This document shows positions 53,432 through 62,398 of a DNA stretch of 64,000 nucleotides, in pieces; position 1 is the stretch's first letter, and every line of letters begins with the position of its first letter. Source of the DNA: Clostridiaceae bacterium (GTDB taxonomy: Bacteria > Bacillota > Clostridia > Saccharofermentanales > DTU023); assembly GCA_012838795.1 (NCBI GenBank), contig DUOO01000015.1, positions 27,659-91,658 of the forward strand. Reading direction: 5' to 3'. The notes beneath the pieces were generated by a model, which made no database searches, had not been told where the DNA came from, and worked only from the letters and a program-made list of their open reading frames with translations. The translations under genes were made by a program, and so were the position numbers.

Positions 53432-54406
53432 ATGACGAAAATAAAAATAGGTATTGTAGGTTATGGTAATTTAGGCCGGGGTATTGAAACGGCATTAACA
53501 AACAGTTCCGATATGGAGCTGTTTGCTATTTTTACACGTCGTGATCCGCAAACCCTGGTTTCTGATTCAAGAGTTGAATCCTATGATGACCTGATCAAAT
53601 TCAAAAATGAGATTGATGTTTTAATTCTAGCCGGCGGTTCGCAAAAAGACATTCCGCAACAAGGACCTGAGCTGGCCGCAAATTTCAATACAGTTGACTG
53701 TTTTGATACTCATTCTGCAATTGCTGATTATTTTGCTGAAATGAATCACATAGCGTTAAAATACAAACATGTCTCAACAATTGCAATCGGCTGGGACCCC
53801 GGACTTTTTTCTTTACAAAGAATGATTTCTGAGGCGATTTTACCGATTGGCAATACGTATACATTTTGGGGAAAAGGGCTTAGCCAGGGGCATAGTGATG
53901 CTGTTCGCAGAGTGCCCGGCGTGAAAAACGGTGTACAATATACAATTCCTGATCAGGCGATGATTTCTGAAATTAAAGCGGGTATAGCTGTTGAGTATTC
54001 TTCTGCCAAAGCACATCAAAGAGTTGTTTATGTTGTGGCGGAACCTGATGCGGATCAAAATGAAATAGCAGCGCAAATTAAGAATATGCCTGATTATTTT
54101 GCGCCTTATCAGACTGAAGTAAACTTTATTTCGCAAGCTGAGTTTTTGCAAAATCATCAAGGAATGCCACATGGAGGTACTGTTATCCGGCAAGGTGAAA
54201 CTTCTCCTGAAACTAAAGCAATTTTTGAATTTAATTTAAAACTTGACAGCAATCCTCAGTATACTGCCGCAATCAGTGTAGCTTTTGCCAGAGCTACCTA
54301 TAGATTATTTAAAGCTGAACAGTATGGTGCGAAAACAATTTTTGACATTCCGCTCGGCTTGTTGTCAAATAGAGATTCAGAAGATTTATTAAATAATATT
54401 ATTTAA
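53432..54406 (+). CDS. ddh: meso-diaminopimelate dehydrogenase
   Basis: Ddh makes meso-DAP from tetrahydrodipicolinate in one step with ammonia and NADPH. The 324-residue protein starts KIGIVGYGNLGRGIETAL and has IAIGWDPGLFSLQRM and FWGKGLSQGHSDAVRRVPGV. Its presence explains why no dapL, dapE or dapF is linked here. The one-step route uses ammonia directly and lies next to a glutamine synthetase gene. Confidence 0.95.
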   Translation: MTKIKIGIVGYGNLGRGIETALTNSSDMELFAIFTRRDPQTLVSDSRVESYDDLIKFKNEIDVLILAGGSQKDIPQQGPELAANFNTVDCFDTHSAIADYFAEMNHIALKYKHVSTIAIGWDPGLFSLQRMISEAILPIGNTYTFWGKGLSQGHSDAVRRVPGVKNGVQYTIPDQAMISEIKAGIAVEYSSAKAHQRVVYVVAEPDADQNEIAAQIKNMPDYFAPYQTEVNFISQAEFLQNHQGMPHGGTVIRQGETSPETKAIFEFNLKLDSNPQYTAAISVAFARATYRLFKAEQYGAKTIFDIPLGLLSNRDSEDLLNNII

Positions 54407-54501
54407 TTTTTGCAAATTACATGTTTTTGATAAATCTCGCTAACATGAGAGAAAAATACAATTAATATCGTTCTGAAAAAACAGATAGAGGAGGCATAGC
54501 C

Positions 54502-56631
54502 ATGACTCGATTTGAATTGGTCAAAGAATTTGGTAAAAATTTATTCGGTAAGTCAGTGATGAAAGATCGCTTACCTAAACCTGTATATTACGCTTGGGAG
54601 CAAGCAGTTTTCCAAAATCAGCCGATTGATCGGGAAGTTGCCGATGCAATTGCCCATGCCATGAAAGTCTGGGCAATGGAAAGAGGAGCAACACATTTTT
54701 GTCATTGGTTTCAACCTTTAACCGGTAAAACTGCTGAAAAACATGTTTCATTTCTCCAAGAAGGTAAAGACGGATTACCTATCTCAAGGTTGTCCGGAAA
54801 ATCCTTAATGCGTGGTGAAACCGACGGGTCAGCTTTCCCGCATGGCGGATTACGCGATACTTTTGAAGCTCGCGGTTATACATATTGGGATGTTTCTTCA
54901 TCGGCCTTTGTCAGAAAAAATGTTCTTTATATTCCGAGCGTTTTTATCAGCTATACAGGTGCAAAACTCGATATGAAAATGCCCTTAATCAATGCACGTG
55001 AAGCTTTGAGCGAACAAGCCACCAGAGTATTGAATCTTCTGGGTAAAACTGAAGTTGAATTTGTGCGTCCTATGGTAGGTTTGGAACAAGAATACTTTTT
55101 AGTATATAAAGATAAAGCCATGCAAAGACCCGATTTAAGATTTTGCGAAAAAACTTTGTTCTCAGCCGAGATGCCGCGTGGCGGAGATTATGAAGATCCG
55201 TATTTCAGCTCGATGAGTGAAAATGTTCAGGATTTCATGGAAGAAGTTAACCGTGAATGCTGGGCTTTGGGCATTTATGCGGAAATTGAACATAATGAGG
55301 TTGCTCCCGGTCAATATGAACTGGTATCATCGTTTGCCGATGTTACTACAACCATCGACCAAAACATGCTGATTATGGATGTTTTGAAAAAAGTTGCCCG
55401 CCGTCACGGGTTTGAATGTTTATTAACCGAAAAACCGTTTGGTGGCCTGAACGGTTCAGGTAAACATAACAATATTTCTTTACAAGCATCAAATGGCGAC
55501 AATTTATTTGATCCGGGTGATCGTGCTCCGGAAGACTTGCAGTTTATCGTATTTCTGTCAGCCTTTATTCAAACTATTGATAAATATCAGGTTTTGTTGC
55601 GTATGGCATCTTCCAACGAAGGAAATGATTACCGTTTGGGCAGACAGGAAGCGCCGCCCAGTGTGCTTTCAATTTATCTTGGAGACAAACTGCATGATTT
55701 GTTTATCCAATTATCGGAAACAACCGAGATCACACCGGTTGAGCTGACTCATTTAACTGCTCCGCTGGTCAGCCTTGCAGCTCAAAGTATTGATGCTACG
55801 GATCGTAATCGTACGGCTCCGATCAGCTTCAGCGGAAACAAGTTTGAAATCAGAACGTTAGGTGCATCTTTGAATGCATCTCCGCTCAATACATTCCTTT
55901 TTGCAGGTATGGCGGAAAGTCTGAAAGATATTGCCGACCGTTTGGAAGAAAAATTAAAACCGGATAATTTGAATGATTATGCAGTAAGAAATTCAGAAAA
56001 AACAGAGTCGGATTTTTTACATAAAACAGTTATGCAAGTTACGCACGATATTTTGAAAGAGCATCATGCGATTTTGTTCACCGGTAACGGCTATGGTCAA
56101 GGCTGGAAAGCGGAGGCCGAAAAACGCGGTCTGAAACATTATGAAAACTATATTGATACGGTAGCAATTTTACGTGATCCTTCGACGATCAATTTACTGG
56201 AGAAATTTGATGTTTTGAATGCTCAAGAGCTTGAGGCCCGATATCAAGTTTTGGTTAAAGATTTTATTCATTCAGTCAAAACCCAAGCCAGAATTATTAC
56301 CAGAATGGGGCAAGAAGGTGTCTATCCGGCATTACTTGATTATCAAGCAAAACTTGAACAAGTAGCCGGTGCAGGTTATAGCAAATCTGCCGTTGAACGT
56401 GCAGAGTTTAATGCCGATTTAATGGATCGTCTTGATGCAAAAACCAAAGAAATTGACAATATGATAGATGAAGTAATAAAACCGGAAGATTTGAATAAAG
56501 TGATTCGAGGTATGGTTGATAAATTACGTCCTGCTATGGCAGAGCTGGCAACTCTCTTACGTGAAATTGAGTTATATACTCCTTATAATGTTTTCCCGTA
56601 TCCATCACAAGAAGAATTGATTGTTCTGTGA
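54502..56631 (+). CDS. glnN: glutamine synthetase type III
   Basis: The 709-residue length and motifs identify the long GSIII group, common in Bacteroides and Clostridia. FCHWFQPLTGKTAEKHVSF, GLEQEYFLVYKDKA, HNEVAPGQYELV, GSGKHNNISL and APPSVLSIYLG are all visible. It assimilates ammonia into glutamine, and such enzymes respond to nitrogen level. GAGGAGG precedes the ATG. It follows ddh in the nitrogen-rich block. Confidence 0.97.
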   Translation: MTRFELVKEFGKNLFGKSVMKDRLPKPVYYAWEQAVFQNQPIDREVADAIAHAMKVWAMERGATHFCHWFQPLTGKTAEKHVSFLQEGKDGLPISRLSGKSLMRGETDGSAFPHGGLRDTFEARGYTYWDVSSSAFVRKNVLYIPSVFISYTGAKLDMKMPLINAREALSEQATRVLNLLGKTEVEFVRPMVGLEQEYFLVYKDKAMQRPDLRFCEKTLFSAEMPRGGDYEDPYFSSMSENVQDFMEEVNRECWALGIYAEIEHNEVAPGQYELVSSFADVTTTIDQNMLIMDVLKKVARRHGFECLLTEKPFGGLNGSGKHNNISLQASNGDNLFDPGDRAPEDLQFIVFLSAFIQTIDKYQVLLRMASSNEGNDYRLGRQEAPPSVLSIYLGDKLHDLFIQLSETTEITPVELTHLTAPLVSLAAQSIDATDRNRTAPISFSGNKFEIRTLGASLNASPLNTFLFAGMAESLKDIADRLEEKLKPDNLNDYAVRNSEKTESDFLHKTVMQVTHDILKEHHAILFTGNGYGQGWKAEAEKRGLKHYENYIDTVAILRDPSTINLLEKFDVLNAQELEARYQVLVKDFIHSVKTQARIITRMGQEGVYPALLDYQAKLEQVAGAGYSKSAVERAEFNADLMDRLDAKTKEIDNMIDEVIKPEDLNKVIRGMVDKLRPAMAELATLLREIELYTPYNVFPYPSQEELIVL

Positions 56632-56670
56632 GTTTATGTTTGAATTTTTATGAATTTACTGATTTTCTTG

Positions 56671-56745
56671 TGGAGCGGGATACGGGATTCGAACCCGCGA
56701 CTTTCAGCTTGGGAAGCTAACACTCTACCACTGAGTTAATCCCGC
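56671..56745 (-). tRNA. tRNA-Gly (anticodon CCC)
   Basis: On the minus strand a full cloverleaf reads from GCGGGAT (acceptor) through the D arm ACTC/GAGT, an anticodon stem TTAGC/GCTGA with loop TTCCCAA, T arm GCGGG-TTCGAAT-CCCGT, to ATCCCGC, discriminator T and an encoded CCA. The anticodon CCC reads GGG. All stems pair, with G-U allowed. It sits alone between glnN and the DUF1622 gene. Confidence 0.95.
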
Positions 56746-56909
56746 ATGAATTACATAGAACATTTTACATCTTTTTAACTAATTGTACCATGCAATTTAA
56801 AAACAGTTGTTTTAATTATTTCTTGAAAAATGCTTATGAATTTATGGACGAAGTTACATAGCTTAATTAATTAGACAAAACAATGTGAATTGAAAGGAAA
56901 AAGTTAATA

Positions 56910-57269
56910 ATGTTAGAAGAGATATTATTGCAAATTGTTCCGCCCATAGCAGCAGGACTGGAATTAATTGCTGTTATAATTACCGTTGTCGGTGCTGTGA
57001 AAGGACTATTTCAATTTATCCAAGGTGGTCTGAAATTTGATAATAAAGAAGCAAGATTAACTTTGGCAAATTGTCTGGCATTAAGTTTGCAATTCATGTT
57101 AATTGCAGAAATATTAAAGACAATTATTGTGCAAAATTTAAAAAGCTTTATTCTCTTAGCGGTCGTGGCTGCTTTGCGCATAATTGTTACTTTTGTGGTT
57201 CACTGGGAAGCTTCCGGTCTGGTTGAAACATCTCAGCGTGATAAAAGCAAGAAAGACCAAAATACTTAA
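56910..57269 (+). CDS. DUF1622 membrane protein
   Basis: A 119-residue protein with three hydrophobic segments (about 8-35, 53-70, 80-98) and the DUF1622 layout: IAAGLELIAVIITVVGAVKG, then ANCLALSLQFMLIAEILKTI, then RIIVTFVVHWEA. Function is unknown. The C-terminal tail is charged and cytoplasmic by the positive-inside rule. AAAGGA precedes the ATG. No terminator is obvious after it. Confidence 0.8.
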   Translation: MLEEILLQIVPPIAAGLELIAVIITVVGAVKGLFQFIQGGLKFDNKEARLTLANCLALSLQFMLIAEILKTIIVQNLKSFILLAVVAALRIIVTFVVHWEASGLVETSQRDKSKKDQNT

Positions 57270-57335
57270 AGGTGACAACTCAACAAGTTGTGTTGAAAAT
57301 CCTGCAAAATTTATATTTGCAAATGCTAAAACTAT

Positions 57336-57364
57336 TTGTTATAGTTCATTTGACAATTTAATAT
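57336..57364 (+). promoter_or_regulatory. possible promoter of the T-box transcript
   Basis: TTGTTA (57336-57341) and TAATAT (57359-57364) are 17 bases apart, about 75 bases before the T-box stem I. The match is moderate. Read-through from the DUF1622 gene is also possible. Confidence 0.35.
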
Positions 57365-57439
57365 TTAAGGCTGTGAGAAGGAAGAAGTTTTTATTCTGAG
57401 GTTGAGTAAATTTGGTTTTCAGTTAATATGTGAAACTGA

Positions 57440-57634
57440 AAACGATGAATGAAAGTATTTTATTTTTTATGCAACTTGGAAAAACGAGCCGCCTTTGAGC
57501 CGCGGACCGAACAGTAATCGACTAAGTAAGCTCCGCCGTTAGTCCTGACGAAATAAGGATATAGTATGAAAATACTTAGTGAGTGCGGTTTATTGTGAAG
57601 TAAATCGAATTTAGGTGGTAACACGGACTATGTT
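57440..57634 (+). promoter_or_regulatory. T-box leader of the aminotransferase gene
   Basis: The 3' part carries the T-box antiterminator sequence AGGTGGTAACACGG with the TGGT bulge, followed by a terminator. Upstream, AGTATTT (about 57454) pairs with AAATACT (about 57571), giving the base of stem I. Immediately before that 3' strand lies ATG-A, so Met is the codon best placed as specifier; GTA, TAT or ATA one to five bases away cannot be excluded by eye. TGGT fits a tRNA with discriminator A. Uncharged tRNA binding would allow read-through. Confidence 0.85.
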
Positions 57635-57670
57635 CGCCCTAAACAGAAGTATCTGTTTAGGCGTTTTTGT
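57635..57670 (+). terminator. T-box terminator
   Basis: CGCCCTAAACAG and CTGTTTAGGCG form an 11-bp stem with one bulged C and a 6-base loop, followed by TTTTT. Its 5' arm can instead pair with the T-box sequence to form the antiterminator. The gene's AGGAGG begins 7 bases later. Confidence 0.9.
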
Positions 57671-57687
57671 TTTATAGGAGGTTTTTT

Positions 57688-58938
57688 ATGAGAACTTTTC
57701 AGAAATCTTCAAAGCTGTTTAATGTAGCTTATGATGTAAGAGGACCGGCGCTGGATGAAGCTATGCGCATGGAAAATGAGGGAATTGAAATATTAAAATT
57801 GAATATCGGAAATCCGGGACCTTTCGGTTTTCAGGCGCCACAAGCAGTTTTAGATAGTGTAGCTGAAGGGCTGAGAAAAGCTCAGGGGTATTCAGATTCG
57901 AAGGGTTTGTATGAAGATAGAGAAGCAATTGCCAATTACCATTTAAAAATGGGGATTGAGGGTGTCACAGCTGAGGATGTTTATACCGGTAACGGTGTTT
58001 CGGAATTAATTCAAATTTGCATGCAGGGTCTTTTAGATGATGGTGATGAAATTTTAATTCCGGCACCTGATTATCCGTTATGGACAGCGATGGCAACTTT
58101 AGCCGGTGGTACTGTCAGACATTATATTTGTGATGAAAAATCAAATTGGCAGCCGGATATTGCTGATATGCGTGCCAAAATTAACGATAAAACCAAAGCG
58201 ATTGTGGTAATTAATCCTAACAATCCGACCGGTGTAGTTTATTCTGAAGAAATTTTGAAGCAAATTGTTGAATTGGCCAGAGAGCATGAATTAATTATTT
58301 TCTCTGATGAAATTTATGATCGTCTGGTAATGGATGATATAAAATTTACATCAATAGCTTCCTTGGCTCCTGATTTGTTTTGTATTACTTTGAACGGACT
58401 TTCTAAATCTCATTTGATAGCGGGGTTTCGTATCGGCTGGATGTGCCTTTCCGGTCCGAAAATTGCTGTGAGAAGTTATATTGAAGGTTTAAATATGTTG
58501 TCGTCAATGCGACTTTGTTCGAATGTACCGGCTCAGCTTGCCATATCTGCAGCGCTTGCTTACGAGGAAGAAACTAAAATGATGATCAGTCCCGGCGGCA
58601 GAGTATATGAACAAAGAGAAGCTGTATGTAATGCCTTGGACAGAGTAGAAGGTTTGTCTTATGTTCGCCCTCAGGCAGCTTTTTACGTATTCCCGAAACT
58701 GGATATCGAGCGTTTCGGAATTACCAGTGATGAAAGATTTGTTTTTGATTTTCTCAGAGAACAACATGTATTATTAGTTAGAGGCGGCGGTTTCCATTGG
58801 CCGGAACCGGATCATTTCCGGATCGTATTTTTGCCTGAAACACAAGTGCTGGAAGAGGCAGTCGGCAGACTGGCACGATTTTTGAAAAGCTATCGCCAAG
58901 ATCATACAGATCAACACTTGATTTATAAACATCAGTAG
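57688..58938 (+). CDS. alanine-type PLP aminotransferase (AlaA/AlaT-like)
   Basis: The 416-residue fold-type I aminotransferase resembles glutamate-pyruvate aminotransferases such as AlaA: LKLNIGNPGPFGFQAPQ, GYSDSKGLYEDREAIANYH, VVINPNNPTGVVYSEE, IFSDEIYDRLVMDD and the PLP-lysine stretch LNGLSKSHLIAGFRIGWM. ATG 57688 follows AGGAGG. It is controlled by an amino-acid-specific T-box leader, so its product or partner amino acid is limiting for some tRNA. The likely specifier (Met) is not what an alanine enzyme would predict. Confidence 0.9.
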   Translation: MRTFQKSSKLFNVAYDVRGPALDEAMRMENEGIEILKLNIGNPGPFGFQAPQAVLDSVAEGLRKAQGYSDSKGLYEDREAIANYHLKMGIEGVTAEDVYTGNGVSELIQICMQGLLDDGDEILIPAPDYPLWTAMATLAGGTVRHYICDEKSNWQPDIADMRAKINDKTKAIVVINPNNPTGVVYSEEILKQIVELAREHELIIFSDEIYDRLVMDDIKFTSIASLAPDLFCITLNGLSKSHLIAGFRIGWMCLSGPKIAVRSYIEGLNMLSSMRLCSNVPAQLAISAALAYEEETKMMISPGGRVYEQREAVCNALDRVEGLSYVRPQAAFYVFPKLDIERFGITSDERFVFDFLREQHVLLVRGGGFHWPEPDHFRIVFLPETQVLEEAVGRLARFLKSYRQDHTDQHLIYKHQ

Positions 58939-58965
58939 TAAAATAGAGATGCCTTTATTGATTTT

Positions 58966-59205
58966 GTGCCAAAAATCACGTGTCTGCGGGTTTGCTTCCG
59001 ATTCAGATCCGCATAACCGAATTTTTTGACCCCAAAGCCCATTTTCAGATAGTTTCTGTGTCAGAAAAGCCGGCTCTGTGAATTGCAATCCCCATAACTG
59101 TAATTTCTGACACCAAGGAACCGCATATTCAAAGATTTGTGTCAAAAATCACGTGTCTGCGGGTTTACTTCCGATTCAGATCCGCATAACCGAATTTTTT
59201 GACAC
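58966..59205. repeat. three short inverted-end repeats at a convergent gene junction
   Basis: Three elements of 56-67 bases lie at 58966-59032, 59058-59113 and 59139-59205. Each begins GTGYCARAAA and ends in the complement, for example GTGTCAAAAA at 59139 and TTTTTTGACAC ending at 59205; GTGTCAGAAA at 59058 and TTTCTGACAC ending at 59113. The first and third are nearly identical through about 60 bases. They fill the gap between the aminotransferase (+) and ABC permease (-) ends. The same end signature occurs at 37242-37490, also a convergent junction. Confidence 0.85.
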
Positions 59206-59229
59206 ATCAACCTGATTTAGCCTGAAACA

Positions 59230-60603
59230 TCAGCTTCTTAATGCTTCTAATGCTGATAGTTTCATAGCACGGCGAGCAGGCATGACACCTGCTAACATAC
59301 CGATAACAGTTGCAAATCCGATAGCACTTGCAACCAACCAGAGCGGAATGATTGAAAGCGGACTTCCATCTGAGCCTGTACCGTATATACCAAGTGCTTC
59401 CATACCCTGTCCGGATGCATTGTTTAAGATTGATGAAACAATAAAACTTAATCCTATTCCCAAAATACCGCCGATCAGACCTATTAGGCATGCTTCAGCT
59501 AAGAAGATATTGCGAATGTTCTTGAGGCTGCATCCTAAAACTTTGAAAATACCGATTTCTTTTATTCTTTCGTAAACAGACATCATCATGGTATTGGCAA
59601 TACCGATTGCGGCAACGAAGAGTGAAATACCTCCTATTCCGCCGAGAACCATCTGTTGGGTAGCCGATTGCTTGCGCATTGAATCGATAAATTCAATATT
59701 TGAATCAACCTGAAAACCCATCTCACGGATTTGTTCCATGACTTCTTTGGTATGTTGCAAATCGGTTGAACCGACAATTATACTATCATAGATGACTTCA
59801 CCGACAGCTTTGCCACTTTTGGTTTTTGGTTGTCCCGGCCAAGCTTTACCTTTGAATGTTTTCTGTAAATGTTCTTCCAACTGTCCGATTTCCGTATATG
59901 CCGAATATAAATTTGGTGACCATTGTTGTTCATCAGGTGATCCCATGATCCCGTCAACATGTAATAGATGTTTTTTAGGAGGTGAACTCTCGCCTCCTTC
60001 GGAATTATAATAAGAGTCCATATCCCAAGTTGCAAAACTTACCTTATTAATTAAATCAACTTCCGCAGGTTCCCAATTTTGAGAATTAGGATTATAGAAT
60101 TGATTTGCAATGTCTCTGCCGATAATTAACGGTAAATGATCTTGTTTTTTTGTAAAATCCGGCAATTCGCCTTCGATAATATGAATTTTCTTGGTTGCGA
60201 GTGCATCGGCAGTCATGCCTTCAATATTAATATAATTCTCATAGACACCTTGTTGGACACGAATCATAATATTGAGAACAGGTGATACATATTTAACATT
60301 TGGCAGTTGCCTGATTTCATTTACGGTTTCCAAATTTAATTTCTTTTTGGATGACTCAATTTCACTGACATTACCGCTTGAATCAATCATCATACCGCCT
60401 TCGTCATTTCTGACATTTACAGTAGTCAGATCAGAGGACTGATCAATCATATCCATCATTGCCTTACTTTGTCCCAGACCGATCGAAAGCATGGTTACGA
60501 TTGATGCGGTACCGATAATGACTCCGAGCAAAGTCAAAGCAGAACGTAATTTGCGACGCCATAAATTAGTTAAACTTAAACTAAGCAGATCATACCATTT
60601 CAT
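59230..60603 (-). CDS. MacB-like ABC transporter permease
   Basis: The 457-residue membrane protein has the MacB layout: an N-terminal helix (LRSALTLLGVIIGTASIVTML), a large extracellular domain (about 60-330), then three C-terminal helices with the FtsX-type core (GGISLFVAAIGIANTMMMSVYE; IKEIGIFKVLGCS). ATG 60603 is chosen: it overlaps the upstream stop by 14 bases and gives MKWYDLLSLSLTNLWRRKLR, the usual family start. It works with the ATPase at 62391 and the surface protein at 60590. Confidence 0.9.
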   Translation of the reverse strand: MKWYDLLSLSLTNLWRRKLRSALTLLGVIIGTASIVTMLSIGLGQSKAMMDMIDQSSDLTTVNVRNDEGGMMIDSSGNVSEIESSKKKLNLETVNEIRQLPNVKYVSPVLNIMIRVQQGVYENYINIEGMTADALATKKIHIIEGELPDFTKKQDHLPLIIGRDIANQFYNPNSQNWEPAEVDLINKVSFATWDMDSYYNSEGGESSPPKKHLLHVDGIMGSPDEQQWSPNLYSAYTEIGQLEEHLQKTFKGKAWPGQPKTKSGKAVGEVIYDSIIVGSTDLQHTKEVMEQIREMGFQVDSNIEFIDSMRKQSATQQMVLGGIGGISLFVAAIGIANTMMMSVYERIKEIGIFKVLGCSLKNIRNIFLAEACLIGLIGGILGIGLSFIVSSILNNASGQGMEALGIYGTGSDGSPLSIIPLWLVASAIGFATVIGMLAGVMPARRAMKLSALEALRS

Positions 60604-62398
60604 CGATTTCAGCCTGTTCCTTCTTTGCTTTGCGGATTCGTACAATTTTTATAATTATACCGATTAAAATAAGTCCGCCTACTCCGATTCCGACCCAACC
60701 CCACCATGGCAATTTTGCCGATTTTTCGCCCATCATATCCGGATCGTCTATCGGGAATTCTTCGCCGGGAAATTCACCGCCGGGGAATTCTTCGATATAA
60801 TCTCCACCTTCATTGATAGTTAATGCGAGGGTTTTGTCGACTGTAGTTACTTTGCCTACAGCATCTTCAAAAGTAATTTGAAAAGGAATTTCATCGCCCC
60901 AATTTGCTTGACCGGCTTTTACCATGAAATCAACATCTTTAGAATTTCCAGATTCCAAGTTACCGATAAAAATTTCATTTTTTTCCAAACAGCCTTCCGG
61001 AATGACTATTGTAAGGTTGTAAAGAGTCGCTTTACCTTTATTGAATACACTGAACATTATATTGGCATCATCACCGACTACCAGTGTATCAGGCATAATT
61101 TCTATTTTACCTAAGTCAAAACGCAATTCCTGATAGACCATAATTGAAATAGATTCTTCGGCAGAATAGGGATTGCCTTTTTCGTCCTCATATTCAAATT
61201 TCAATTCAAGAGAGTAGGCTTTTTGCTCAACAGTAGCATTTGTTTTAAGTTTAACTTCCTGTTCTATTTCCGTATCTTTTTCGATTTTTTCGATATAAAT
61301 AGTGGAGGCACCGCTGGCAGGCATGAAAACAGCTGCATCTTCACCGAAACTGCTTAAAGTCACTCTGATATTTTTTACATCGGAAGTCTTTGAAGTATTT
61401 TTTAATTTGATTTTAGCAGTAAACTCTGTACCGCCGATAACATTTTCCGGACTAGTGGTGAAACCGGTACTCATAACACGGGGAATCGATCTGTTTTCTT
61501 CTTCAAAACCCGAAATGCCACCCGTAAAACCACCATCTGAAATTAAACCGGGATCGAAGCTGTTATCCGGATCAGGATCCGGTTCCTTCATATTGGGATC
61601 AGGTTTATCAGGATTTGTAATTTTTACAAAGAAATAACGTTCCGCAGTTTTGCCGGAATCATTTTCATCACTATAGGTAATTTCGAAATTGACACGATAA
61701 TAACCGGAAACTAAATCTTCTTTAATTTTCAAGTTGCCGAATTTGAGATTCCTTGAAGCTGCAGAAATGTTTGTGAAACTATCTTTATCGATTAATTCAC
61801 TAATGCTGGCAAATTTATTTGTCAGTGAAGCATTATATACTGTTTTTTCAACTCTAAAAGGAAAAGTATCTTCTTTGCTGTCAATTTTTAATGTTGCAGA
61901 AACATCATATGCATAACCGGAACCTACATTAATCAAAGGGATTTCTACTAAAATAGTTTCGCCTGTTTTTCCGTCAATCATCGGTTTTTCTCCAACCAAA
62001 ATATGAGCTCTTTTAGCTTGTCGTATCGGCTCTGTAGGCTTAGCAGTTGGTTCAGGTGTTTGTTCAGGAGTCTGATCAGGAGTTGATTCCGGTGTCTGCT
62101 CAGGTGTAGCTTCGGGTGTCTGCTCAGGAGTAGATTCAGGAGTCTCATCAGGTGTCTGCTCCGGGGTTTCTCCGGGAGTTAAAGGTGACGAACCGGTTTC
62201 TGATGAATCGATATTTGAAGAATCGTTATCCGGTAAAACTACTTCAGGAGTTTTTTCCGAATCATTAATTTCTCCGGCAAATGCAGTTTTGTTATAACCG
62301 AAGACATAAATATTAATTGACAGAAAAACTGCTAAGAGCGAGCCGGTTATAGTTTTTGTGTTTTTGATTAATTTGCTATGTGATTTTGCATTATTCAT
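60590..62398 (-). CDS. Thr/Pro-repeat surface protein with CARDB-like domains
   Basis: A 602-residue secreted, membrane-anchored protein. It has a signal segment (about 15-40), then a low-complexity run of near-perfect TPEQTPE/TPESTPD-type repeats (about residues 72-118). Three or more beta-rich CARDB/DUF11-like domains follow, with segments such as NVGSGYAYDVSATLKI and NTSKTSDVKNIRVTLSSFG. A helix near 572-594 (WWGWVGIGVGGLILIGIIIK) and a basic tail end the protein. It lies between the MacB-like ATPase and permease genes, overlapping both, so it is probably an accessory or periplasmic-adapter-like partner in a monoderm. ATG 62398 follows GAAGGGA. Confidence 0.78.
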   Translation of the reverse strand: MNNAKSHSKLIKNTKTITGSLLAVFLSINIYVFGYNKTAFAGEINDSEKTPEVVLPDNDSSNIDSSETGSSPLTPGETPEQTPDETPESTPEQTPEATPEQTPESTPDQTPEQTPEPTAKPTEPIRQAKRAHILVGEKPMIDGKTGETILVEIPLINVGSGYAYDVSATLKIDSKEDTFPFRVEKTVYNASLTNKFASISELIDKDSFTNISAASRNLKFGNLKIKEDLVSGYYRVNFEITYSDENDSGKTAERYFFVKITNPDKPDPNMKEPDPDPDNSFDPGLISDGGFTGGISGFEEENRSIPRVMSTGFTTSPENVIGGTEFTAKIKLKNTSKTSDVKNIRVTLSSFGEDAAVFMPASGASTIYIEKIEKDTEIEQEVKLKTNATVEQKAYSLELKFEYEDEKGNPYSAEESISIMVYQELRFDLGKIEIMPDTLVVGDDANIMFSVFNKGKATLYNLTIVIPEGCLEKNEIFIGNLESGNSKDVDFMVKAGQANWGDEIPFQITFEDAVGKVTTVDKTLALTINEGGDYIEEFPGGEFPGEEFPIDDPDMMGEKSAKLPWWGWVGIGVGGLILIGIIIKIVRIRKAKKEQAEIDEMV

